This document shows positions 32,870 through 40,117 of a stretch of 64,000 nt of DNA, one piece after another. Made by a program: the position numbers and the translations under genes. The notes under the pieces are model-generated. The model was given only the letters and a program-made list of their open reading frames with translations, was not told the DNA's origin and ran no database searches. This stretch comes from Empedobacter tilapiae (GTDB lineage Bacteria > Bacteroidota > Bacteroidia > Flavobacteriales > Weeksellaceae): positions 124,001 to 188,000 of the forward strand of contig NZ_SRPE01000007.1 in NCBI RefSeq assembly GCF_004785645.1, in the 5' to 3' direction. Numbering within the stretch: position 1 is the first letter of the stretch; each line of letters begins with the position of its first letter.

Positions 32870-34254
32870 TCGATATTTTTTGAATAGTACATTAAGATTG
32901 CAACAATAATAAATAATCCTATACTTCCCACTAACAACGCGTGTTCTTTGAGTTGTAAAACACTGTAGATAAACGCATATAATAAGATTAACATTAATGT
33001 AATTTTGAATGTTAAGCCAAACGATTTTAGAAAAGAATTGACGAAAAATGTAATCAATAAGATGGTTGCACCTGATGATAAAAAGTAAGCGATGTCAAAT
33101 CCTAAATATTCTGATAACGATAACAATAATACAAAATTAACACAGATTGCAAATCCAACTAACGCATATTGCACCAAATGAATATTGAAATTATTTCGAC
33201 TTTCGATAAAGAAAAACGCCACAAATGTTAATCCAATAAACAAAATCGCATATTTTGTCGAACGATATGTTTTGTCATAATGATCGTTCATTTGCAAGAA
33301 ATTAATGCCAAAACTATAATCTGAAAAGTTAGAAGCGTCTTGCCAAATCTGTCCTTGCAAAGGGTTTTGTTGATAAATAGACCATTTTACATTGGTTTTT
33401 CCTTTCTTGGTTTCGGGATCAGAATTAGGTAAAAAATTTCCATCATATTTCAAATCTTTCCAATTTGTAGTCAAATCAACTTTTGTATTAATCGCCGATG
33501 GAATGATATTCAACATTTGCGAACCTTTCATCACCAAATTAATCGAAACTTGATTAAAATCGAATGTAGAAGGATCAATTTTTTGAGACATCATTTGCAC
33601 AGGCATCACTTTTTTAGTGGCACTCACTTGTTCCGAATATTCTTCATTTTCTGTTCTAACTTCTGGTTGAATATCAATTGTAGAAGTCGAATTATCTAAA
33701 TTCAACGGATAATTTTTATTGTTAGATTGTACAATCACTTTGTTCTCATATCCTTTTGAATCTGAGATTCCGAAAACAATTTTAGTAGAAACTACATTTT
33801 CTGCACTTACTTCCATTTCTGCAAGCATATCCGAATAATTTTTAAATTTCGAATTGATATTTAGCTTCGAATTATAAACTACAGCTTCATAAATACTACG
33901 ACTTTTTAGCTGCGTATCAATCGTTCCATTGATATATAAATCATTTGCCGAAATATATTTTTTCACTTGTTGTTTCATAACTTTTCCTTGCCCATCATTT
34001 ACATTTTCCATGTAAGTAACTTCGATAAAAGGACCATAAATTGTCTGTTTTCCACTCCATTTATCTGAAATTTCTGTAATTACTTTATCCTTATTTCCTT
34101 GTCGTTCTTCAATTAAATTTAATATGAACGGAATCGGAATTAATAGTCCTAAAACTAAAAGGCATACCAAAAATCCTTTTATCATTGTTTTGTTTTGTGA
34201 ATAAACTGATTGATTTTCAGTTTGATATTCATTCTCTAAATCATTGTTTTCCAT
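32851..34254 (-). CDS. creD: Inner-membrane protein CreD
   Basis: 467 residues. One N-terminal helix (about 25-48), a large periplasmic domain (about 50-330) and five to six C-terminal helices (about 335-460) with YALVGFAICVNFVLLLSLSEY match CreD/CET, linked in enterobacteria to envelope stress and beta-lactam response. In Bacteroidota creD is usually next to a small winged-helix regulator, as here. A 24-bp operator-like repeat lies at 34281-34304, 27-50 bp upstream, and a second copy precedes the first gene of the cluster, so the regulator probably controls both. Confidence 0.9.
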   Translation of the reverse strand: MENNDLENEYQTENQSVYSQNKTMIKGFLVCLLVLGLLIPIPFILNLIEERQGNKDKVITEISDKWSGKQTIYGPFIEVTYMENVNDGQGKVMKQQVKKYISANDLYINGTIDTQLKSRSIYEAVVYNSKLNINSKFKNYSDMLAEMEVSAENVVSTKIVFGISDSKGYENKVIVQSNNKNYPLNLDNSTSTIDIQPEVRTENEEYSEQVSATKKVMPVQMMSQKIDPSTFDFNQVSINLVMKGSQMLNIIPSAINTKVDLTTNWKDLKYDGNFLPNSDPETKKGKTNVKWSIYQQNPLQGQIWQDASNFSDYSFGINFLQMNDHYDKTYRSTKYAILFIGLTFVAFFFIESRNNFNIHLVQYALVGFAICVNFVLLLSLSEYLGFDIAYFLSSGATILLITFFVNSFLKSFGLTFKITLMLILLYAFIYSVLQLKEHALLVGSIGLFIIVAILMYYSKNIEWNKTK

Positions 34255-34280
34255 AATTTTGAATTTTATTATTTATTATT

Positions 34281-34304
34281 AAAAGTACTTTGTTTTTCAA
34301 AGTT
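34281..34304. promoter_or_regulatory. Operator-like repeat, copy 1 (before creD)
   Basis: On the minus strand ACTTTG-N5-CAAAGT with a following ACTTTT. 22 of 24 bases match copy 2 at 35265-35288. Each copy precedes a gene of the same cluster, which also encodes a winged-helix regulator. Confidence 0.6.
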
Positions 34305-34319
34305 TAAATACAAAAAAAA

Positions 34320-34619
34320 TTATTTTATATTCTTTATTAATTTTTCGAGATAGTTCAAATGCTCCTGAAAAGCTTGTTTTCCAAGTGCTGTTATCGAATA
34401 AGTTGTATTCGTTTTTCGACCTATAAATCCTTTGTGCACAGTAATATAATCGTTTTCTTCTAGGTTTTTTAAGTGAGAAGCTAAGTTACCATCAGTTAAA
34501 TCTAAAAAGTCTTTCAAATCCTTAAAAGAAATTTCTTCATTCATCACCAAAGCACTCATAATTCCTACACGAATACGATTATCAAAAACTTTGTTTAATT
34601 TATTAAGATTAAAATCCAT
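34320..34619 (-). CDS. Winged-helix transcriptional regulator
   Basis: 99 residues comprising a single winged helix-turn-helix domain: NRIRVGIMSALVMNEEIS, the recognition part LTDGNLASHLKNLEEN and the wing KGFIGRKTNTTYSIT, like HTH_34/ArsR-type regulators. No ligand or metal site is visible. It lies between a membrane protein gene (9 bp away) and creD (65 bp away), an arrangement common in Bacteroidota. It is the likely ligand of the two 24-bp repeats flanking the cluster, which would make the operon autoregulated. Confidence 0.85.
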   Translation of the reverse strand: MDFNLNKLNKVFDNRIRVGIMSALVMNEEISFKDLKDFLDLTDGNLASHLKNLEENDYITVHKGFIGRKTNTTYSITALGKQAFQEHLNYLEKLIKNIK

Positions 34620-34628
34620 GTTGCAAAT

Positions 34629-35261
34629 TTAAGCTTTGTAATCATATTTTCGCACCATCCAAATCCCAAAAATTAGATGTAAAAGTCCGAAACCGATAAA
34701 CCAAAACAATAAACCGTTGAAAATAAAATAGAAAGCCAATAACCCTAAAAAGATTTCGCACATTGCCAAATATTTTATCTCTACAATTGTATCACGCTCC
34801 ACTGTATATAAAGCCAAACCGTAAAACAACAACGTTGCTGGAGCCACATAAGCAAAACTAAAGTTATTGATGAAGATCAAACTTACTAATCCTCCAACAA
34901 TTAAAACAAAAAGAAATTTACGTAAAATTCGTTTGGTTACTGGATTTATAAATTTAACACCGTCTTTTGTCGATTTTCTTGTCATAAAAAAGAAACCTCC
35001 AATACAAGCAACTACTAAAGTTATAACTCCTAAAATGAATAATTTAATTTCTAAATTTTTCATTAAAATAGGCGTTAATGTTCCTCTATAATTTACTTGA
35101 AGTGCATCTTGTAAAATTAAAACATAAGCTATAAAAGCAGAAATCATTCCCACTACTCCAACCCAAACACCGCTCCATCCACTAATACTCGTGAATTTTG
35201 ATGTGCGTTGCATTATCGATTTGATTTCGTTTAAACTTTCTATAGGGTTATTTGTGTTCAT
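34629..35261 (-). CDS. Multi-spanning membrane protein in creD operon
   Basis: 210 residues with a short cytoplasmic N-terminus (about 1-25) and six hydrophobic helices in three pairs. No enzymatic motif. It is the first gene of the regulator-creD operon. The operator-like repeat (35265-35288) reaches within 4 bp of the ATG at 35261 and contains TACTTTTG and TAACTTTG boxes, so repression by the downstream regulator is likely. The annotated start might instead be Met17 if the transcript begins at the inner box. Confidence 0.7.
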   Translation of the reverse strand: MNTNNPIESLNEIKSIMQRTSKFTSISGWSGVWVGVVGMISAFIAYVLILQDALQVNYRGTLTPILMKNLEIKLFILGVITLVVACIGGFFFMTRKSTKDGVKFINPVTKRILRKFLFVLIVGGLVSLIFINNFSFAYVAPATLLFYGLALYTVERDTIVEIKYLAMCEIFLGLLAFYFIFNGLLFWFIGFGLLHLIFGIWMVRKYDYKA

Positions 35262-35264
35262 ATC

Positions 35265-35288
35265 AAAAGTACTTTGTAATTCAAAGTT
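35265..35288. promoter_or_regulatory. Operator-like repeat, copy 2 (before operon head)
   Basis: On the minus strand ACTTTG-AATTA-CAAAGT followed by ACTTTT. It overlaps two possible -7 boxes (TAACTTTG at 35289-35282 and TACTTTTG at 35271-35264), a typical repressor position. Confidence 0.6.
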
Positions 35289-35404
35289 AATATAAAAAAT
35301 AATTTCTCCAAATATTTTTACAAAAAAAATCCAATTTTATTCATTAAATTTTTATATACTTATGTAATAAGTATCTTAAACTAAAAATCATTACAAATTA
35401 AATT

Positions 35405-36104
35405 ATGAAAAAAATACTTCTACTTTCTATTTTATTTGCAAATCAAATATTTGCTCAAAAAAATTATATTGACCAACCTTTCATTGAGACAAATACTAAA
35501 ATTGATTCTTTAGTAATTCCGGATAAAATTTATCTTTCCATTAATTTGAATGAAGCTGATTCAAAAAATAAAAAATCTGTTGAAGAGCAAGAAAAACTAT
35601 TAGAATCAACTCTGAAAAAATTAAACATTGATACAGAAAAAGATTTAGCTCTTTTAGATTTCTCAAGTAATTTCAAACAGTATTTTTTAAAAAATCAAAA
35701 TGTATTAAAATCAAAAATGTATTCAGTTTTAGTAACTAACGCAATTACAGCAGGAAAAGTATTATTAGAACTTGAAAAAGTTGGAATTTCAAATGTAAAT
35801 ATTGAAAAAACAGAATATTCAAAAGCAGAAGAATTATTGTTAAGCTTAAAATCAAAAGCAGTTTTAAAGTCAAAATTAACAGCTGAAAAACTAAGCTAAA
35901 CCTTTAAATCAAAAAGTTGGTAAAGCAATTTATATTTCTGATAATACAAATACTATATCAAATACATTACAAGCTCAAGATCAGGGACTTAAAATTAGAG
36001 GTATGTCAAATATTTCTTTAAATAAAGCAGAAGAACTAATTCATACAGAATTTCAAAAAATTAGGTTTGAAGTTCAAGTTGATGTAAAATATATCTTAGA
36101 ATAA
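35405..36104 (+). pseudogene. Frameshifted SIMPL-domain (DUF541) protein gene
   Basis: The first frame (35405-35899) encodes a signal peptide ending IFAQ and the first part of a SIMPL domain, and stops right after KLTAEKLS. The next frame continues without a gap: AKPLNQKVGKAIYISDN through IRFEVQVDVKYILE to a TAA at 36104. The usual family text would be AEKLAKPLN, so one extra base lies near 35890-35896. Together the parts give about 232 residues, the normal length for this periplasmic or outer-membrane family. Either a true inactivating mutation or a sequencing error; no slippery sequence is seen. Confidence 0.8.
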
Positions 36105-36126
36105 TAAATTATCAAAATCTATTATA

Positions 36127-36162
36127 TAAAAAAGACTGAATATTTACTTTCAGTCTTTTTTT
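36127..36162. terminator. Terminator between SIMPL pseudogene and SDR gene
   Basis: AAAAAGACTGAA with TTCAGTCTTTTT, T runs on both sides, serving the two convergent genes. Confidence 0.8.
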
Positions 36163-36181
36163 ATTACTTTACATTTTCTTC

Positions 36182-36901
36182 TTAAGGATTTGTAGACCAT
36201 AAAGAAGCTGAAGCCAACATTGCTCGTTTATCTAATTTTAATAAATCGACAATTAATTGAGCAAAATCTTCTGGCTGAAGCACTTTTTCTGGATTCCCAT
36301 CTGTTATTTTCAACACATCTTTTGACATTTCAGATGCAATTGTACTTGGAGTTAAGGTCGTAACTCGAATGTTTTTCTTTCTCAATTCGAACATCAACGA
36401 TTCTGATAAACCTATCAATCCCGCTTTTGATGCTGAATATGCGGAAGTAACTGCATTTCCTTTTAATCCTGCTGTTGACGAAACATTAATAATATCTCCA
36501 CTCCCTAAGTCTACCATCGAAGGAATTACTGCTTTAGAAACGTAATATGGTCCAAATAAATTGGTACGCACAATCTCTTCCCAATCGTTTTCTGGCATTT
36601 CCAAAAAGCTTCCGAAAGCCGCAATACCAGCATTATTAATCAAAATATCAAACGCTCCAAAACTTTCAATTAATCGTTCTAATTGCATTTTCACTTCAAC
36701 TTTTTCAGCTACATTAAAAATAGAATAATCAGCTTTTACCCCAAAACTTTTTATTTCTTCAACAGTTTCTTCTAGTGCTTTTTTATTTCTACCTGTTATA
36801 GCAACATTCACTCCTTCTTTCGCTAAAGCTAAAGCAGTAGCTTTTCCTAGACCTCTACTTCCTCCTGTTACTAAGGCATTTTTCCCTTTTAAATCTTGCA
36901 T
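36182..36901 (-). CDS. Short-chain dehydrogenase/reductase
   Basis: 239-residue classical SDR. Cofactor-binding TGGSRGLG (13-20), NNAG (about 88-91), catalytic Ser in VSSTAG and YSASK with Tyr and Lys. Basic residue Arg38 after the second strand (TGRNKK) favours NADPH. The sequence resembles FabG-type 3-ketoacyl-ACP reductases, but many SDRs look alike and the substrate is not assigned. A CAAAGATA box (36964-36971, read as TATCTTTG on the minus strand) may be its promoter with a leader of about 55 nt. Confidence 0.88.
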   Translation of the reverse strand: MQDLKGKNALVTGGSRGLGKATALALAKEGVNVAITGRNKKALEETVEEIKSFGVKADYSIFNVAEKVEVKMQLERLIESFGAFDILINNAGIAAFGSFLEMPENDWEEIVRTNLFGPYYVSKAVIPSMVDLGSGDIINVSSTAGLKGNAVTSAYSASKAGLIGLSESLMFELRKKNIRVTTLTPSTIASEMSKDVLKITDGNPEKVLQPEDFAQLIVDLLKLDKRAMLASASLWSTNP

Positions 36902-37051
36902 AATTATTTTATAATCAAAGTTTTACAATTTATTTTTTGAAGATTTTTTGTGATTATTTTCTACAAAGATAATCAACATAGATTTCTAGTAAAAATATTT
37001 TTTATCTACTTATTTATAGGTATTTTTACTCCTTAATATACACTATACAGA

Positions 37052-37321
37052 ATGAATACATCTTTATTTTTTACTCTACTCTTTATCAATATCTTCTCAT
37101 TTATTCTATTTAAAATAGATAAAAAAAATTCTATTCTTGGAAAAAGACGTATTTCTGAATTTGCACTTTGTTTTGTTACTTTAATTGGAGGTACAGTTGG
37201 TTCTCTTATGTCTATGCAAATTTATCGACACAAAACAAAAAAGACATCATTTATTTTCAAAATATTAATAATTGTGGCACTTCAATGTAGTGCTTTATTT
37301 ATTTTGGCTGATAGAATTTAA
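37052..37321 (+). CDS. DUF1294-family membrane protein
   Basis: 89 residues with three hydrophobic helices. The motifs LGKRRISEFALCFVTLIGG (about 33-51), GSLMSMQIYRHKTKK and SFIF are the DUF1294 core, a small inner-membrane protein family of unknown function. Convergent with arfB, 5 bp apart. Confidence 0.85.
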   Translation: MNTSLFFTLLFINIFSFILFKIDKKNSILGKRRISEFALCFVTLIGGTVGSLMSMQIYRHKTKKTSFIFKILIIVALQCSALFILADRI

Positions 37322-37326
37322 TATCA

Positions 37327-37719
37327 TCAAAGTCTAAACCTGCGATTATCTTTTTTTTCAGCTTGTTGTTTCTTTTGATTCAATCTTTTTTGTTGAGAGG
37401 CTTTCGTAGGTTTTGTTTTTTTTCTAAATTTTGGAATAATCAAAGATTTTTTAACCAACTCTAACATTTTCTTTATTGCAGATTCTTTATTCTCTAATTG
37501 AGAACGAGATTCCTGGGAACTGATTTGCAAATATCCTTCAGAATTAATCTTATTTTTCAATTTTTCTATAATTAATGCTTTTTCTTCCTCGGAAAAAAAA
37601 TGAGATGCTTCAACGTTCCATTTCGCTAAAACCATTGTTTCAACTTTATTCACATTTTGTCCTCCAGCTCCACTACTTCGTGCTGTTTTATAAGTTATTT
37701 CTGAAGAAAAATCTATCAT
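37327..37719 (-). CDS. arfB: Alternative ribosome-rescue factor ArfB
   Basis: Peptidyl-tRNA hydrolase that frees ribosomes stalled on mRNAs lacking a stop codon. 130 residues: GGQ catalytic motif at 19-21 (SSGAGGQNVNKVET) and a Lys/Arg-rich C-terminal tail (about 105-130) that enters the empty mRNA channel. The tail suffices to separate it from RF1/RF2. It is the last gene of the aldo/keto reductase-MFS operon; its ATG overlaps the MFS stop by 1 bp. Confidence 0.92.
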   Translation of the reverse strand: MIDFSSEITYKTARSSGAGGQNVNKVETMVLAKWNVEASHFFSEEEKALIIEKLKNKINSEGYLQISSQESRSQLENKESAIKKMLELVKKSLIIPKFRKKTKPTKASQQKRLNQKKQQAEKKDNRRFRL

Positions 37720-38900
37720 TACTTATTATTTTTATTAAATAAAATATGAGAAATCAAACAGATTAAAGTAAAAAATACACCAACAGCAACCACTCCATTC
37801 CACTGAAACTTATCCCAAGCATTTGCTGCAATAAAAGTTCCTAAAGATCCACCAATAAAATAGCTTGTCATGTAAACTGTATTTACCCGATTTCCTGCTT
37901 TTGCATCTAATCTAAAAATAATAGTTTGATTTGAAACGTGCATTGCTTGTAAACCTAAATCTATCAAAATTACACCTACAATTAACCCCCAATACGTATA
38001 ACCAAACTCATAGAAAAATCCCCAAGAAATTAACATAATGATGATTGAATAAAAGATAATTTTTGAGGTAGACAAAACTTTTGACACCTTTCCTACCAAA
38101 GCAGCAGCTAATGCTCCTACTGCACCAATTAATCCAAATGCACCAGCTACATCACTACCAACAAAGAAAGGAGCTTCTTCTAAATGGAAGACCAACGTTG
38201 TCCAAAAAGCACTAAATGCTGCAAAACCTGCCGCTCCACGAAGCGATGCTAGTCTTAATTGGGGTTGAGATTTCACTAAATCTACAATAGATATCATCAG
38301 ACTATTATAAGTTCCTTTGAAATTTGGTTGAATTTCTGGCAAAAAAATGTAGATAAAAATCCATAACACAAACATTAAAATTGCACCTATTAAATAAACC
38401 TCGCGCCATCCTAAATATTCTCCAATAAAACCGCTAAAAACACGAGAAAGTAAAATACCTACAAGTAAACCACTCATAACCATTCCTACAGCTTGCGCCT
38501 TGTTTTTAGGTTCTGCTAATTCTGATGCCATTGGTACAAAAACTTGTGGAATAACTGAAGTAAAACCTATTAGAAAGCTTAATGGAAAAAGCCAACTTAC
38601 AGATGGAGCAAAATACATTCCCAAAAGAGCTGCAATTATAAAAACAAAATCGATTAGAATCATTCGTTTTCGTTTCAACAAATCTCCTAAAGGAATAATA
38701 AATAACAATCCACATGCATAACCTATTTGTGTTAGCATCGCAATATTAGACACTTTACTTTCAGAAACATTAAAATCCTTTGCAATTAATGACAATAATG
38801 GCTGATTGTAATAATTATTAGCAACCACCAAACCACTCCCTATAATCATTATCCATAGAATGATAGGAGTTAATTTTGGTTTCATTTGTAAATTTTCCAT
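37719..38900 (-). CDS. MFS transporter
   Basis: 393 residues with 12 transmembrane helices. The loop 2-3 motif is present as GDLLKRKRMILIDF (about 77-90). The N-terminal VANNYYNQPLLSLIAKDF is typical of the YbcL/Bcr-like drug:H+ antiporter branch. Exports an unknown compound. Middle gene of an operon with the aldo/keto reductase (1 bp upstream) and arfB (overlapping). Confidence 0.85.
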   Translation of the reverse strand: MENLQMKPKLTPIILWIMIIGSGLVVANNYYNQPLLSLIAKDFNVSESKVSNIAMLTQIGYACGLLFIIPLGDLLKRKRMILIDFVFIIAALLGMYFAPSVSWLFPLSFLIGFTSVIPQVFVPMASELAEPKNKAQAVGMVMSGLLVGILLSRVFSGFIGEYLGWREVYLIGAILMFVLWIFIYIFLPEIQPNFKGTYNSLMISIVDLVKSQPQLRLASLRGAAGFAAFSAFWTTLVFHLEEAPFFVGSDVAGAFGLIGAVGALAAALVGKVSKVLSTSKIIFYSIIIMLISWGFFYEFGYTYWGLIVGVILIDLGLQAMHVSNQTIIFRLDAKAGNRVNTVYMTSYFIGGSLGTFIAANAWDKFQWNGVVAVGVFFTLICLISHILFNKNNK

Positions 38901-38901
38901 T

Positions 38902-39855
38902 TTAATATTCGCTTGCTTCTGTCAAAAGTTTAACATCATCATGAGAAAGCTGAACATTTACTGCTTCTACAAAAGCATCAAGATGTTGTTCTTTAGTCGC
39001 ACTTGCAATTGGTGCTACAACGGTTTTTTGTTCTAATAACCAAGCTAAAGAAACTGCAGAATATGAAATATTGTATTGACTAGAGATTGTTTCTAGAGCA
39101 TTTAGAATTCGAAAACCTCTTTCGTTCAAATATTTTTTTATTCCGTCACCACGCAAACTTTTTCCTAAATCTTCTTCTGTTTTGTATTTACCTGATAAGA
39201 ACCCACTTGCCAAACTGTAATAAGGAATAACAGCTAAATCATATTTTTCAGCAACCGGTTGCAAAAATTCCTCGAAATGCTGACGATCATATAGATTATA
39301 TTCAGGCTGCAATGTTTTGTATTGAGGCAAATTATAAAGTTCCGATTTATCCAACGACTCTATTAATCGTTCAGAAGAAAAATTTGAAGCCCCTATAAAT
39401 CGAACCTTCCCCTCTTTTATTAGCTGATTGTAAGCTGATAACGTTTCTTCTACAGGTGTATTAACATCATCATAATGAGTCTGATATAAATCGATATAAT
39501 CAGTTTGTAAACGAATAAGAGATTCTTCTACCTCTTTTAAGATATGAGCCTTTGTAGTATTGGGCTTATCTTGAATCATATTTCGTCCACCAACTTTTGT
39601 TGCCAACACAATTTGATCTCTTACTCCTCTTGATTTTAACCAATTTCCAATAATTCTTTCCGATTCAGTTCCCACATTACCAGAAACCCAGTAAGAATAA
39701 TTATTTGCAGTGTCTATCGCATTAAATCCTCTATCTAAAAAAGCGTCTAAAATTTGAAAAGACTCTTCTTCATTCAATGTCCAACCAAAAACATTTCCTC
39801 CGAAAAAAATTGGTTTTATCTGTAAATCTGTATTTCCTAATTGTACATTTTTCAT
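38902..39855 (-). CDS. Aldo/keto reductase
   Basis: NADPH-dependent reductase with a TIM barrel. The start at ATG 39855 (MKNVQLGNTDLQI) gives 317 residues; a TTG three codons upstream lies inside the TATCTTTG promoter box. Catalytic tetrad: Asp in IDTANNYSY (Asp and Tyr), Lys in ATKVGG and His in YQTHYDD. The first gene of the AKR-MFS-arfB operon. The mRNA should begin almost at the ATG if driven by this box, and a structured RNA region of 140 nt lies just before it. Confidence 0.88.
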   Translation of the reverse strand: MKNVQLGNTDLQIKPIFFGGNVFGWTLNEEESFQILDAFLDRGFNAIDTANNYSYWVSGNVGTESERIIGNWLKSRGVRDQIVLATKVGGRNMIQDKPNTTKAHILKEVEESLIRLQTDYIDLYQTHYDDVNTPVEETLSAYNQLIKEGKVRFIGASNFSSERLIESLDKSELYNLPQYKTLQPEYNLYDRQHFEEFLQPVAEKYDLAVIPYYSLASGFLSGKYKTEEDLGKSLRGDGIKKYLNERGFRILNALETISSQYNISYSAVSLAWLLEQKTVVAPIASATKEQHLDAFVEAVNVQLSHDDVKLLTEASEY

Positions 39856-39861
39856 AAGTAT

Positions 39862-39869
39862 CAAAGATA
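39862..39869 (-). promoter_or_regulatory. -7 element next to the AKR start
   Basis: TATCTTTG on the minus strand, only 6 nt before ATG 39855. If used, it makes a leaderless mRNA. It lies directly after the T run of the 39869-39894 hairpin. Confidence 0.45.
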
Positions 39870-39894
39870 AAAAAAAGCTACTTTGCAGTAGCTT
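39869..39894 (-). terminator. Terminator hairpin before the AKR operon
   Basis: On the minus strand AAGCTACT, loop GCAA, AGTAGCTT, then T7. It lies 14 bp upstream of the AKR start and more than 220 bp after the sensor kinase stop. Confidence 0.75.
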
Positions 39895-40009
39895 CTTGTT
39901 GTAAAATTTTTTGACTCACACGTCGAAAAATGTAACTTTTAAGATACTTACAGTGTTTTCATAGGTTTAGAAAACGAAGTATCTAAGTTTAATACTTAGT
40001 TTGAAATCG
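39869..40009 (-). ncRNA. Candidate structured leader or small RNA before AKR operon
   Basis: A TATATTTG box (40022-40015) could start an RNA near 40009 that ends at the terminator 39869-39894. It holds GATACTT ... AAGTATC as an outer stem with GTTTTC ... GAAAAC inside, and an alternative CTAAG ... CTTAG/AAGTAT ... ATACTT pairing. The sequence TAAGTATC can also pair with GATACTTA that spans the AKR start codon. Either an independent small RNA or a switch acting on AKR expression. Confidence 0.4.
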
Positions 40010-40117
40010 ATATACAAATATAAATAACACATCATTCCTATCATAAAAATAGGTTTTCAACTTAGTGAAATACCTTTTCAACGAGGTAAAACTTGAATAT
40101 ATTCAGGTAAATTAATA

